Below, piece by piece: positions 37,311 to 47,452 of a DNA stretch of 64,000 bases. Each line of letters starts with the position of its first letter. Position 1 is the stretch's first letter. Source of the stretch: Kazachstania africana CBS 2517. Taxonomy: Eukaryota; Ascomycota; Saccharomycetes; Saccharomycetales; Saccharomycetaceae. A program made the position numbers and the translations under genes. The stretch spans positions 62,001-126,000 of the forward strand of contig NC_018950.1 in the NCBI RefSeq assembly GCF_000304475.1, in the 5' to 3' direction. The notes beneath the pieces are model-generated. The model did not search any database, was not told the origin of the DNA, and saw nothing but the letters and a program-made list of their open reading frames with translations.

Positions 37311-39776
37311 ATGGTGGTTGTACAGGCTTCTAGGAAAACAATTTCAGTCTCAGAGGGCAATGTAATGTCGTCAAATAAAGGACCTCAGAATGTCATGAAT
37401 GTCTCGGTGAAGGCACAGGATTCCCTTTATTATATTTGTTTGAATGTGAAGAGAAGGTTGGAGCGTTTACCACAGTTGTTACCTTATTTAAATTTAGCAT
37501 ATGCTTCAAGCGAGCTACTGAGTGAAAGACAATCATTGTTACTGTCTCAGAAACAACAGCAGCAGTTATTGGAGAAGCAGCAGGAACAAAGCCCCAAGCT
37601 TAATGGTCAGGGTCATAGAAGTATATCTTCTGCTGTCAGAGACAGCCACGATGGCTTCATGAGTAGTACGAATTCTGCGGTTCGCTCGAGCTCTATTTCA
37701 AATATTAGCATTAAAGACGAAATATCTATGGATGGTATAACATATACGAACTCAAGTTCGAATAATAGTGGCACCAGTACAAATATGGAAGATACTATGC
37801 TCACTTTCAGTATGGGTATCTTGCCAATTTCCATGGATTGTGATCCAGTAACGCAGTTATCCCAATTATTTCAACAGGGGTCTCCCCTCTGTATCCTCTT
37901 CAACGCCGTCAAACCACAATACAAAGTTCCCATCGTATCTTCAGATGATCTGAAGATTTGTAAAAAATCTATTTACGATTTTATACTGGGTTGTAAAAAA
38001 CATTTTGCATTTAATGATGAAGAACTATTCACAATATCAGACGTGTTCGCAAATTCTACAACGCAGCTTATGAAAGTTCTTAGCGTTGTCACCACACTCA
38101 TGGACTCTGCGCCTGAAATTTTCCCATCATCTGAAAGAGTACAACTTCATATTGATAAAGAATTAGATTCATACAATACTACGAAAGATACCAAGCATCA
38201 TACTAAGAAAGATGATGAGTATATTAAAATTATCAAAGAATTTGTGGCTACAGAAAGAAAGTACGTTCACGATTTAGAAATACTGGACAAATACAAACAA
38301 CAACTATTAGATTACAATTTGATTACATCTGAAGAATTATACATGCTTTTCCCCAATTTATCAGAAGCTATAGACTTCCAAAGAAGATTTTTGATTTCAC
38401 TGGAAATCAATGCTTTAGTTGAACCACCAAAACAAAGAATTGGTGCTCTGTTTATGCATTCGAAATATTTTTTCAAAATTTATGAGCCCTGGTCTATTGG
38501 TCAAAATGCTGCTATTGATTTTCTTACATCAACTTTAGCTAAGATACAATCTTCCAATTTCATAATCACCAATAAGTTAGAATTGCAATCATTCCTCTAT
38601 AAGCCTGTCCAAAGACTGTGTAGGTATCCATTACTGCTAAAGGAATTATTATCTGCCAATGAGGCTGTAAATGGCGCTGATTCTTCTACAACTGACAATA
38701 ATGCCAAAGAACTTGAAATTGCACTTGATATCTCCAAGAAAATCGCCGGTAGTATTAATGAAAATCAGAGAAGGACCGAGAACCATCAAATTGTGAAAAA
38801 ACTTTATGGTAGAGTAATTAATTGGAAGGGTTATAGAATTGCGAAATTTGGAGAGTTACTGTATTACGATAAAGTTTTCATTTCAACAAATAACTCTAAT
38901 GAACCCGAACGAGAATTCGATGTATATCTTTTTGAAAAGATTATAATCTTATTTTCTGAAATAGTACCAAGAAAATCCTCTTCATTGATGTTAAAGAAGA
39001 AAAATACTAGCGCATCCACATCTTCACTAACTTTGAACAGCACTAGCAATAATAATAAGACAGGTTCTCATAGCGGGTCAACGGCATCTTTAATTTCAGC
39101 TTCTGAACCAAAGTTGGACCTAAGAGGACGTATAATGATAATGAATTTGAAGCAAATCAATCCATTGAATACCCATTCTTTAAATATAACTTGGGAGTCT
39201 GTTAAGGAGCAAGGAACATTTCTTTTGAAATTCAAAAATGAGGAAACTAGGGATAACTGGTCTTCCTGTCTCCAATCACTTGTTCGTAACGTCAAAAGCG
39301 AGTCATATAAGAGTACCATAAGCGAACACTCCTATAGTTCTGGAGCATCAACTAAGTCACCAACTGTCAACTTGCATGATAGTATTACATCCATTAGTAG
39401 TCCAGTAGCGAATCACATATCTGATTTGTTACCAAGGCAAATTTCTCAGCAAAAGAAAAGAGTGTCTAACTTTGAAAATCTCAACAGAGTAATGTCAGAA
39501 ACTTATAAAAATTCCATTCCTGATAATTGCATTCTGATAAGAATTTCGTTCAACTCTGATTTTTATACAATACTGATTGAATTAAATTCCGATTTTATCC
39601 AGTTACTTGATACGGTTAAGAAGAAACTCAATCCATTTGGTACGATAACGAAAATAAAATATCGAGATGAAGATGGCGATCGTGTCATGCTTGCTTCTGA
39701 AGATGATTGGCTTGTGGCAAAAGATATGTTACGGGATGGCAACGAACGTATTCTGAATATAACAGCATATAAATAA
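37311..39776 (+). CDS. CDC24: Cdc24, Cdc42 guanine nucleotide exchange factor
   Basis: The 821-residue product matches Cdc24, the sole Cdc42 exchange factor, which sets cell polarity at bud emergence and mating. The N-terminal region has a calponin-homology-like part (about residues 165-270). A Dbl-homology domain follows (about 303-480, with VATERKYVHDLEILDKY and KPVQRLCRYPLLLKELL). A PH domain (about 500-660) has a Ser/Asn-rich insert, and a C-terminal PB1 domain (about 739-821) would bind the Bem1 PB1 domain. I chose the ATG at 37311 (MVVVQASRK); the frame begins two codons earlier only with TTG. It is convergent with CLN3 at 168 bp. Order matches YAL041W. Confidence 0.96.
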   Translation: MVVVQASRKTISVSEGNVMSSNKGPQNVMNVSVKAQDSLYYICLNVKRRLERLPQLLPYLNLAYASSELLSERQSLLLSQKQQQQLLEKQQEQSPKLNGQGHRSISSAVRDSHDGFMSSTNSAVRSSSISNISIKDEISMDGITYTNSSSNNSGTSTNMEDTMLTFSMGILPISMDCDPVTQLSQLFQQGSPLCILFNAVKPQYKVPIVSSDDLKICKKSIYDFILGCKKHFAFNDEELFTISDVFANSTTQLMKVLSVVTTLMDSAPEIFPSSERVQLHIDKELDSYNTTKDTKHHTKKDDEYIKIIKEFVATERKYVHDLEILDKYKQQLLDYNLITSEELYMLFPNLSEAIDFQRRFLISLEINALVEPPKQRIGALFMHSKYFFKIYEPWSIGQNAAIDFLTSTLAKIQSSNFIITNKLELQSFLYKPVQRLCRYPLLLKELLSANEAVNGADSSTTDNNAKELEIALDISKKIAGSINENQRRTENHQIVKKLYGRVINWKGYRIAKFGELLYYDKVFISTNNSNEPEREFDVYLFEKIIILFSEIVPRKSSSLMLKKKNTSASTSSLTLNSTSNNNKTGSHSGSTASLISASEPKLDLRGRIMIMNLKQINPLNTHSLNITWESVKEQGTFLLKFKNEETRDNWSSCLQSLVRNVKSESYKSTISEHSYSSGASTKSPTVNLHDSITSISSPVANHISDLLPRQISQQKKRVSNFENLNRVMSETYKNSIPDNCILIRISFNSDFYTILIELNSDFIQLLDTVKKKLNPFGTITKIKYRDEDGDRVMLASEDDWLVAKDMLRDGNERILNITAYK

Positions 39777-39944
39777 TTGTTACAAGTATAGGCATAAATA
39801 GTGTCGTAGAATATCCAATAAAAACTGTAATATTAATTTCAATATTATATTTGTAATTTTCGAATATCATTATTTAAAGAGCGTTGAATAGTTTTATATA
39901 GAGTCCATTTCAACAAATGCATAGTATGCTGGTATATATATTCG

Positions 39945-41408
39945 TTAAAGATACGCCCGCTTTGATTCAGTGCCTTTTTTAGAGAATTCAATGCTAGTAA
40001 CAGATAATCTTTTCCTTCCATACTTTGGTAATTCATTAGAGTTTCGTCTATTAAAATTGTGCCTCAAAAAGGATTTTCTTGAATTATGTAAATTGAATAA
40101 GGTGGGTGTTGAAGGTGTTAGAGGTACGAAGGCTTGCCTCAATTTTGAAGTTCTTAATGACAACAGTGACCAGACTTTGGGTTCTAAAGGGGATTCAAAG
40201 TTAGTGCCCTCTGGCAAACTACTAACTGAAGACCTCCCAGACTTAGACCTTGTTGGAAAACAGACTGGGCTGGTAGAGTATGACAAATGGTCGAAAAGAG
40301 AGCTATTCGATCTCGTAGAGCTAAACTCACTCTCTGAGGATCCTTCAGTTAGTTCATAATTTTGAAGAGGACTGAAAGATTCTAGCTGAATTCTTGTATT
40401 ATAATTGAGCATAATGACTAATAATTTATTTGCGGGTGTAATTGGCTGGCCGGCAACTGTATTGAAGATGTATTTTGATTTAAAACTTGGTGCAAGTAAT
40501 TCATAGCTTGTAATGACGTTTAGCAGTGAGTATGCAACAGAAGTCAAGTTTGGATGGTTATGTAATGTTTCTAAATTCTGCCACTCGTTATAATACTGAA
40601 ACTTCAGAGATGAGATCACAATGCTTATTGCCGCCTCGACAATAGAACAGTAGTCATTGTCGAATGTGAGTCTTTCATCAAAAAAAGCCAATTCACAAAG
40701 CATGACTGTACCCAACTTTATCTCATTTACATTTAAGTTTGCAATTGAACTTGAAGAGGCATTATTAACTTGATTTTCTTTATTGAGAGACTCTAATTCT
40801 TCGAAGAGTTTCGTATCTATCAGAGAATCCATTGTAATTCCATCGCAAATGGTCCAGTTTAAAGATTTTAATAGGTGAAACTCCATATCTTTGAATTGTT
40901 TGCGTGTATAGATGCCGCCACAGACAGATGACAGGGAATGCAGAGTGACGGTACGATACTTGATGTCCCAGTATTTTGAAGCTATCCATAGGGCTGTCAA
41001 AGCAACTAATTGGTGTTCTTGAGCGTTTACTTCGAAATTTGAAATGTATCTGTTAAGAATATTGAAAGTTAGAAACAAAGCAGGAGTACAAAGATTCAAT
41101 TTCATGTGGGAATGCATTGCATAATTAAATATTGATAATCTTCGACAATGATCTATGTTAAATAGAGGATGTATGTATTGCGGGATATTGTAGGATGAAA
41201 TAGCATCGAGCATAAAAGTTGTAAATTCATCAGAATATTCTTTTATTGTTTGCTGATGGTTTCGTAATGCATTTTTGATCAGGATTGGGTTTTGGTTTTT
41301 CATATTTGATATGTTTCTTCTTGTCCTTGCCAATAAGACCATGTTTTGGAGGGATGAATTAGCGTCGTAACCAGCGAACGAGTGACGCTTGAACTGTGAC
41401 ATTGACAT
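39945..41408 (-). CDS. CLN3: G1 cyclin Cln3
   Basis: The 487-residue product matches Cln3, the upstream G1 cyclin that with Cdc28 triggers Start. The cyclin box spans about residues 50-215, with recognisable segments such as LFLTFNILNRYIS and WIASKYWDIKYRTVTL. The C-terminal third is Ser/Thr/Pro-rich with PEST character. It ends with a basic patch (NFNRRNSNELPKYGRKRLS) that suits the bipartite nuclear signal known in Cln3. It is shorter than the S. cerevisiae protein (580). A long upstream region (2.1 kb) carries an ECB-type and an MCB site. Order matches YAL040C, between CDC24 and CYC3. Confidence 0.92.
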   Translation of the reverse strand: MSMSQFKRHSFAGYDANSSLQNMVLLARTRRNISNMKNQNPILIKNALRNHQQTIKEYSDEFTTFMLDAISSYNIPQYIHPLFNIDHCRRLSIFNYAMHSHMKLNLCTPALFLTFNILNRYISNFEVNAQEHQLVALTALWIASKYWDIKYRTVTLHSLSSVCGGIYTRKQFKDMEFHLLKSLNWTICDGITMDSLIDTKLFEELESLNKENQVNNASSSSIANLNVNEIKLGTVMLCELAFFDERLTFDNDYCSIVEAAISIVISSLKFQYYNEWQNLETLHNHPNLTSVAYSLLNVITSYELLAPSFKSKYIFNTVAGQPITPANKLLVIMLNYNTRIQLESFSPLQNYELTEGSSESEFSSTRSNSSLFDHLSYSTSPVCFPTRSKSGRSSVSSLPEGTNFESPLEPKVWSLLSLRTSKLRQAFVPLTPSTPTLFNLHNSRKSFLRHNFNRRNSNELPKYGRKRLSVTSIEFSKKGTESKRAYL

Positions 41409-42059
41409 TTCCCAGAACCCAGTATGTGAACTAATATACAGACTATGCTTAAAAAATGAGTAGAACGATCAAAACTTGCAGAGATGCAAAGTATGCAGTT
41501 GTATTAGGTAGGAAGTATATGAAAGAGCGACAATATGGTAACGTCTAGTACCAAGTTCGAGAAAAGAAATAACATGTAAGGACAAGACTAACATTAAATG
41601 AGAAAGATATTTAGGACAGTTATTGGTATATATATATATATATGTATATTTATGAGAGTAGTTAGCTCTTGCTTTCGCAAATGATGCAACTAGCCATACT
41701 ACTATTTGGTCGAAGTGGGAACGGCATTTTATTGCTTTTTCCTAGCCAAGTAGATCGATCCTGTAAAAATACAGTTGGGATAAAACGTAGATCCATCTTT
41801 GTCACTTATTATGAAATTGGATCGAGGGAATTCAGGGCATTTACAGTGACTACGTCGCCGAGATTCCCTGCCAGCTACATCGCCGCTAAAGCTATCTTAC
41901 GGAAGCTTTACCGGAGTGCTCTAGGTTTGCGGAGTACCTTGGTCGGGGAAGACGATAACGAAGGCCCTGAAGCTAACGTTTGTCTCGTACAAATTACTGT
42001 GAGTAATAGAGTGAGAGAGAAGACTGCTTACTTAGAAGCTCTTTGATATTTAGTGGGCT

Positions 42060-42075
42060 TTACCCAATAAGGTAA
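42060..42075. promoter_or_regulatory. Early cell cycle box (ECB) upstream of CLN3
   Basis: TTACCCAATAAGGTAA matches the ECB consensus TTWCCCNNTNAGGAAA at 15 of 16 positions and contains the Mcm1 core CCYWWWNNGG. It lies about 650 bp upstream of the CLN3 start. ECBs drive the M/G1 peak of CLN3 in S. cerevisiae through Mcm1, Yox1 and Yhp1. Confidence 0.7.
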
Positions 42076-42105
42076 TAACGTGACAGAAAGAAAAATTTTT
42101 GCTTG

Positions 42106-42111
42106 ACGCGT
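42106..42111. promoter_or_regulatory. MCB site upstream of CLN3
   Basis: ACGCGT, the perfect MBF core, lies 30 bp beyond the ECB and about 700 bp from the CLN3 ATG, in the context CTTGACGCGTGAG. Confidence 0.45.
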
Positions 42112-43566
42112 GAGAGAGAAGTCTGGCGGATTGGACAAAAATGATCCGTAAGAATTCTAGAGGGAAGTCAGTTTACGGACTTGCTAGCGAAAATCATGAG
42201 ATTCGTGGCTGTAGAGTAGTTAGCTCCTCTGTGCCTCTTTCTGATTTGCAGGCAGGATTTGTAATAGTGTTGTCTATGCTACTAATGCTGATGAAGTCTC
42301 AGCCAATTTATAGGTAAGTCTGAATCACTTTCTTGTAACGGTGTGGATCAAGTAAGAAAGAAAAAAATAGATATATACGAGGAAATTGTGTCTGTAAAGA
42401 GTAATTCCGCTAAAGATTACAAATGCAAAAGAATTCGATTCTTTGGTGAGTTCTTGGCAGTGCGATATATGGTCCATAGAAGCATGGAAGGAATTTGTCT
42501 TTTTCCTTTCTTTTGATACCACCAATGGGTTTGCCAGGCGAGAGAAGGTACCCAAAGTAGTAAAATAAGTACACAGGTTATAGAGAGGAAGCCAATGGAG
42601 CTGAAGCCTTGAGAAGACCGAGTTTTTAACTTATCTCTTTACTGTTTAAGGTAAAGAAACCATAATTGGGGGAAAGTCAAGGCAAGCTTAATTACGACCA
42701 AGAGTTCTCCAAGCGATCTGAAATTGATGCTAAGCAAATCTTTTGACAAACTTAAACCTGGCCGATAATAAAAGAAAAGAAAACGTGTCATTTTTCTGTT
42801 TTTTTTTCTTTTATATCTAAAATTGGAGAAAAGTTAATTTTATGAAAAGAGGTCAATGCAGTGAAAACCCGCGGCCGTCTCAAAGCTGTCAGAAAGGAGA
42901 GACCTGATACACATAGGGGCGGGAGCTTTACCGAATCGATTCCCAGCGTTTATTTGATTCGAAATGTCTATTTTGGGTTAAGAAATAAATTCCTATGGAC
43001 TTCACATGTCCATTAGTTACTAGAAGGGTAGTATGGTTTTCAATAACACAAATATAGACATAAATATACTTTTGTGTGGTAGTAGTCTTGGAATGCAACT
43101 TGTCATTTGCACTTGCTTTTCCTAAAACGTCCTTGGCTGGTCTTCGAGGTAGATGTTCCTTCCACTCGGCTCGTAAGCGAAGCATCGACTTTCTCCGTGA
43201 GAAGGATGTTCATTGTATACTGAAATGAGAAAGGAGCGTTACAACACACTCATATGCAGAACTTCTGTAAGCAACCGCCGTATGGCTCCTAACGTAGTAT
43301 TATTTTCGAGTGTTCTTACCTATATCCTTTTACCTTCATTGGGAACTCCACTCTAACGTTTGTGCATTGAAGTATATACTATGTAGTAGTGTTAGAATCA
43401 GTTGCAAAATTGATGCGGGCCATTTGTGGTCTTGCCTGTTGGCAGGAAAGGTACTCTTCAATAACTCATATCATTTACAAAAAAAAAAAAAACTAGTGTA
43501 TATACAATCACAAATAAAAATATAGACAAGATGAGATCATTCCTAGGCACTAGTTACATTTTTCCT

Positions 43567-44394
43567 TCAGTTATTGCTTTGGTTATTATCGTTACTTTTT
43601 ACACTCCCATCTTTCAACATTTTTGAAGAATGGACATATTTTTGTAACATTGACAATGTAAATGCATCCATCCTATCCTTGGCGTTAACGAAATTGTCTA
43701 AAGCAGGTCTTACGTCGACACTAAAAGTTGGGAACCCATTCTCATCATCTGGACCACCATAGAAATCCAAAACGTATCTAACTTTCCTATACCCAGGATT
43801 ATCAGTATCTCTCGACTTGGGATCGCCCCTTAGCACAAGCCAATCATGTCTGTCGAAGGGTAATTCTCTTGCAAATGTATTTGGGAAAATATAACTTAAA
43901 TAGTAGTGCATGCGTGCACGAGGACTCAAATTATCTGGTTTACCCATAAATTTCAACAATTTCGGTTGCACATTCGTCCTTTGAACGTATCTGTTCTCCC
44001 ATCGTAATATTTCTTGCCAACAACTTTCATTTAAAAAATTGTGTATTTGAACCATTGATTCAATAGTATCCTCATCACCTTCATTACCGTTAATTTTTCC
44101 CTTACGCATCATTGCATTATACATTTGTTGAGCAGATGGATATTCCCATTTACCCTTCTCACTGCCTTTCGGAATGCTTGATATAGTCCTCTGTGTGGTC
44201 AAATCTAGTTTCTGGCCTTCATGTACCTTGGTTAAATCGTGAGGCATATAGTTAAGTAAATTAATTTGGTCTTTTGAACGAGACGAGGAGGTATGCATAA
44301 CGGGACATGTCAATTCATCCTGAGTAAATGTAGAAGTAGTGCCAATTGCAGATTCTTCTGCTGTCTGCCTTAGTGGAGCCCAAAACCATCCCAT
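43567..44394 (-). CDS. CYC3: Cyc3, cytochrome c heme lyase
   Basis: The 275-residue product matches Cyc3 (holocytochrome c synthase), which attaches heme to apocytochrome c in the mitochondrial intermembrane space. The start MGWFWAP is conserved. One CPV heme-binding motif (Cys30-Pro31-Val32) is visible near the N-terminus. The lyase core includes EYPSAQQMYNAMMRKGK, ESMVQIHNFLNESCWQEILRWE, ELPFDRHDWLVLRG and VRYVLDFYGGPDDENGFPTF. S. cerevisiae Cyc3 has a second CPV motif that I do not find here. It lies upstream of CDC19 in divergent orientation, as YAL039C/YAL038W do. Confidence 0.95.
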   Translation of the reverse strand: MGWFWAPLRQTAEESAIGTTSTFTQDELTCPVMHTSSSRSKDQINLLNYMPHDLTKVHEGQKLDLTTQRTISSIPKGSEKGKWEYPSAQQMYNAMMRKGKINGNEGDEDTIESMVQIHNFLNESCWQEILRWENRYVQRTNVQPKLLKFMGKPDNLSPRARMHYYLSYIFPNTFARELPFDRHDWLVLRGDPKSRDTDNPGYRKVRYVLDFYGGPDDENGFPTFSVDVRPALDNFVNAKDRMDAFTLSMLQKYVHSSKMLKDGSVKSNDNNQSNN

Positions 44395-45178
44395 GATTGA
44401 AGATAGTGTATTAGATATGATGTTTGGTTATCCACGATTTGTAAGATGTCCTCAAATTTTTTTTGGGATACGATATGTTTGGATATTTTTATAATACTGG
44501 GATTATCGCGGAGTTTATAAGATATGCGCAGAAGTGTATATGTAATGAGATGCCAGTAAAAGAAGTCTTCATATGTTAATTGTCGGTGTAAGATGGTTAT
44601 TCTCAATGTTGGAGTATCCATATAATACGTATTTTGATCGAATTAATTTTTGAAAAATTTATAATTAGTTACTGCTAGGTGGAAAATAGTTATTGAATAG
44701 AGTGTTGGAGATGACAAATTGTTAAAAGTATTACAGTAGAATTGAATTACTTACACGGAAAATGGCAGGCTAACCTCAGAAGATATATACTGTATTCACG
44801 ACAGTATTTAAGTGTTGTTACTGACTGTCGTACACGTTGCGTCAGAAAGTAGATTCATCGGAGAAGAGAAAGAATTGACATGCCCACACACCAAGAAGAT
44901 ATTTAGTTCCAAGATGACAGAATGGTACTAATGTAAGAAGTATCCGCTCATCCTACAGAGAGCATTATATTGTTAATTCTCTGACATTGCTCACGAGAAA
45001 ACGGCAACTACAGATCGCAGAAGTCCGATACCATTATATTACATATTGGATCAATTCAATTTACCACAAAAATAACGATCTACCTCGTATTTCAGTCAAA
45101 CTCTCAAGCGTATACAACCGTACTTACGTTACTCCGTGATTGCAACGACACAAGGTATTCGAATACCACTAGACTGGA

Positions 45179-45185
45179 TCACGTG
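45179..45185. promoter_or_regulatory. E-box (TCACGTG) in the CDC19 promoter
   Basis: ATCACGTG at about -665 from CDC19 is an E-box of the form bound by Tye7, Cbf1 and Pho4. TYE7, encoded 2.1 kb downstream of CDC19, activates glycolytic genes through such sites. Confidence 0.5.
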
Positions 45186-45288
45186 GATGAGATTAGAACG
45201 TGTTCGTGGCAACCCTTCGCTCTGTCGCTTGCACATTCCACTAAAGATCACATGAGACAAAAAAAAAAAAAACTACAATGTGCAACCC

Positions 45289-45333
45289 AAACACCCAGAT
45301 TCCACTTTCCAGTAAGCGCATACACCCACGCAC
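45289..45333 (+). promoter_or_regulatory. Two Rap1-type sites in the CDC19 promoter
   Basis: AACACCCAGATTC (45289-45301) and ATACACCCACGCAC (45320-45333) both contain the Rap1 core ACACCCA, and the second fits the long consensus closely. Rap1 with Gcr1 drives glycolytic genes in yeasts. Confidence 0.65.
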
Positions 45334-45725
45334 AAGAACATTTTGCATTGATTCGGATCTTCTTGTACAGAAGACGTTGCACTGGGCCAATCGTCCACCA
45401 GCTATGGAATTCCCATTCATCATCCACATTGTCAGGTAATGTTGGGCTGCTTTAAAGCTAAAAAAAAAAAAAAAAAACAAGCGGCACTTATAACTTTCCA
45501 GTGCAGTGAGAAACCACCACCACTCTCTCTACTCGCTTGTTCCGTTCGTTGACTTCAGCAGAAACCTGCTTAACGCTCACTAGTTCAAGTTCAGTCTGAA
45601 GGAGCACGTAATTCCCTTTGGAAGATGAAAAATTTTCTCTCATTAGCATCACATTCATCCGTCAAGTGAAAAATTTTGTTTGATGAAAAAAAAAAGACGC
45701 AACGACCTCATCAACTATGTGGGAT

Positions 45726-45734
45726 TATATATAA
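45726..45734 (+). promoter_or_regulatory. TATA box of CDC19
   Basis: TATATATAA lies 116 bp upstream of the CDC19 ATG and is followed by a pyrimidine-rich leader, the usual layout for a highly expressed yeast gene. Confidence 0.7.
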
Positions 45735-45849
45735 CTGATTACTATGTCGCTAGAAAATTTCTTTAAACCTGTATTTCTTTCTTACTACCACTTTCTTCTT
45801 GCCTTATTTCTTGCTTTACTTCCTTGTATATTTCATACGATCAACCAAG

Positions 45850-47355
45850 ATGCAATCTAGATTAGAAAGATTAACCACTTTACAAACCGTCGCCGGTAAC
45901 GAATTAAGAAGAACTTCTATCATCGGTACCATTGGTCCAAAGACCAATGACCCAGAAGTCTTAGTCAACTTAAGAAAGGCTGGTTTAAACATCGTTAGAA
46001 TGAACTTCTCTCACGGTTCTTACGAATACCACCAATCTGTCATTGACAACGCCAGAAAGTCTGAAGAATTATACCCAGGTAGACCATTAGCTATTGCTTT
46101 AGACACCAAGGGTCCAGAAATCAGAACTGGTACCACCATTAACGAAGTTGACTACCCAATCCCACCAAACCACGAAATGATCTTCTCTACTGATGACAAA
46201 TACGCTAAGGCTTGTGATGACAAGGTCATGTACGTTGATTACAAGAACATCACCAAGGTTATCTCCAAGGGTAGAGTTATCTACGTTGATGACGGTGTTT
46301 TATCTTTCGAAGTCTTAGAAGTCGTTGATGACAACACCTTAAAGGTTAAGTCCTTAAACGCTGGTAAGATCTGTTCCCACAAGGGTGTTAACTTACCAGG
46401 TACCGATGTCGATTTACCAGCTTTATCCGAAAAGGACAAGGCTGATTTAAGATTCGGTGTCAAGAATGGTGTCCACATGGTCTTCGCTTCTTTCATCAGA
46501 ACCGCTCAAGATGTTTTAACCATCAGAGAAGTCTTAGGTGAAGACGGTAAGGACGTCAAGATCATCGTTAAGATTGAAAACCAACAAGGTGTTAACAACT
46601 TCGATGAAATCTTAGCTGTCACTGACGGTGTTATGGTTGCTAGAGGTGATTTAGGTATTGAAATTTTAGCTCCAGAAGTCTTAGCTGTCCAAAAGAAATT
46701 GATTGCCAAGTGTAACTTAGCCGGTAAGCCAGTTATCTGTGCCACCCAAATGTTAGAATCTATGACTTACAACCCAAGACCAACCAGAGCTGAAGTTTCC
46801 GATGTTGGTAACGCTATCTTAGATGGTGCTGACTGTGTTATGTTATCTGGTGAAACTGCCAAGGGTAACTACCCAATCAACGCTGTTGAAACCATGGCTG
46901 CTACCGCTGTCATTGCTGAACAAGCCATTGCTTACTTACCACAATACGATGACATTAGAAACTGTACTCCAAAGCCAACTTCTACCACTGAAACTGTTGC
47001 TGCTTCTGCTGTCGCCGCTGTTTTCGAACAAGATGCTAAGGCTATCATTGTCTTATCTACTTCCGGTAACACTCCAAGATTATTATCTAAGTACAGACCA
47101 AACTGTCCAATCATCTTAGTTACCAGAAACCCAAGAGCTGCTAGATTCTCTCACTTATACAGAGGTGTCTTCCCATTCGTCTACGAAAAGGAAGCTGTTG
47201 CTGACTGGACCGAAGATGTTGAAGCTAGAATCAACTTCGGTATTGAAAGAGCCATTGAATTCGGTATCTTAAAGAAGGGTGACACTTACGTTTCTGTTCA
47301 AGGTTTCAAGGCTGGTGAAGGTCACTCCAACACTTTACAAGTCTCTACTGTTTAA
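45850..47355 (+). CDS. CDC19: Pyruvate kinase Cdc19 (Pyk1)
   Basis: The 501-residue product is pyruvate kinase, the last step of glycolysis, closely matching yeast Cdc19. Catalytic segments are intact: [30 protein letters not shown] with the catalytic Lys, VARGDLGIE with metal-binding residues, and the substrate-binding [20 protein letters not shown] chose the ATG at 45850 ([11 protein letters not shown]). The frame above it translates the pyrimidine-rich leader. Codon use is extremely biased, with TTA for nearly every Leu. At residue 273 Leu replaces the very conserved Pro of GIEIP. It lies between CYC3 and TYE7. The S. cerevisiae ohnolog is PYK2; strong codon bias and position favour CDC19. 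Confidence 0.97.
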   Translation: MQSRLERLTTLQTVAGNELRRTSIIGTIGPKTNDPEVLVNLRKAGLNIVRMNFSHGSYEYHQSVIDNARKSEELYPGRPLAIALDTKGPEIRTGTTINEVDYPIPPNHEMIFSTDDKYAKACDDKVMYVDYKNITKVISKGRVIYVDDGVLSFEVLEVVDDNTLKVKSLNAGKICSHKGVNLPGTDVDLPALSEKDKADLRFGVKNGVHMVFASFIRTAQDVLTIREVLGEDGKDVKIIVKIENQQGVNNFDEILAVTDGVMVARGDLGIEILAPEVLAVQKKLIAKCNLAGKPVICATQMLESMTYNPRPTRAEVSDVGNAILDGADCVMLSGETAKGNYPINAVETMAATAVIAEQAIAYLPQYDDIRNCTPKPTSTTETVAASAVAAVFEQDAKAIIVLSTSGNTPRLLSKYRPNCPIILVTRNPRAARFSHLYRGVFPFVYEKEAVADWTEDVEARINFGIERAIEFGILKKGDTYVSVQGFKAGEGHSNTLQVSTV

Positions 47356-47412
47356 ACGATAATGACTCACATATAATCTTTTTCTACTTATACAGAATAG
47401 TTTTAGAATAAA

Positions 47413-47452
<40 letters not shown>

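Larger units (their letters stand above)
41409..43566. other. Long CLN3 upstream region
   Basis: These 2,158 bp between CLN3 and the CYC3 stop contain an AT dinucleotide run (41630-41645), an unexplained 122-codon plus-strand frame (41681-42046), the ECB and MCB sites, and poly(A) runs near 42790 and 43480. I found no tRNA, LTR or conserved gene. The length suggests a complex CLN3 promoter. Confidence 0.55.
44395..45849. other. Divergent CYC3-CDC19 intergenic region
   Basis: This 1,455-bp region includes the strong CDC19 promoter, with an E-box, two Rap1-type sites, a CATCC (Gcr1-type) at 45421 and a TATA box. A 14-bp palindrome GGTATTCGAATACC lies at 45154-45167, and a 7-bp inverted repeat (ATACTGT, ACAGTAT) at 44787-44807 nearer CYC3. 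Poly(A) runs lie at 45259-45272 and about 45460-45478. Confidence 0.6.

Noticed and set aside
44691..44705. TGTTGGAGATG as a possible LTR end of a Ty element
   Set aside because: No matching ATTCCAACA-like end, no target duplication and no LTR-sized homology nearby.
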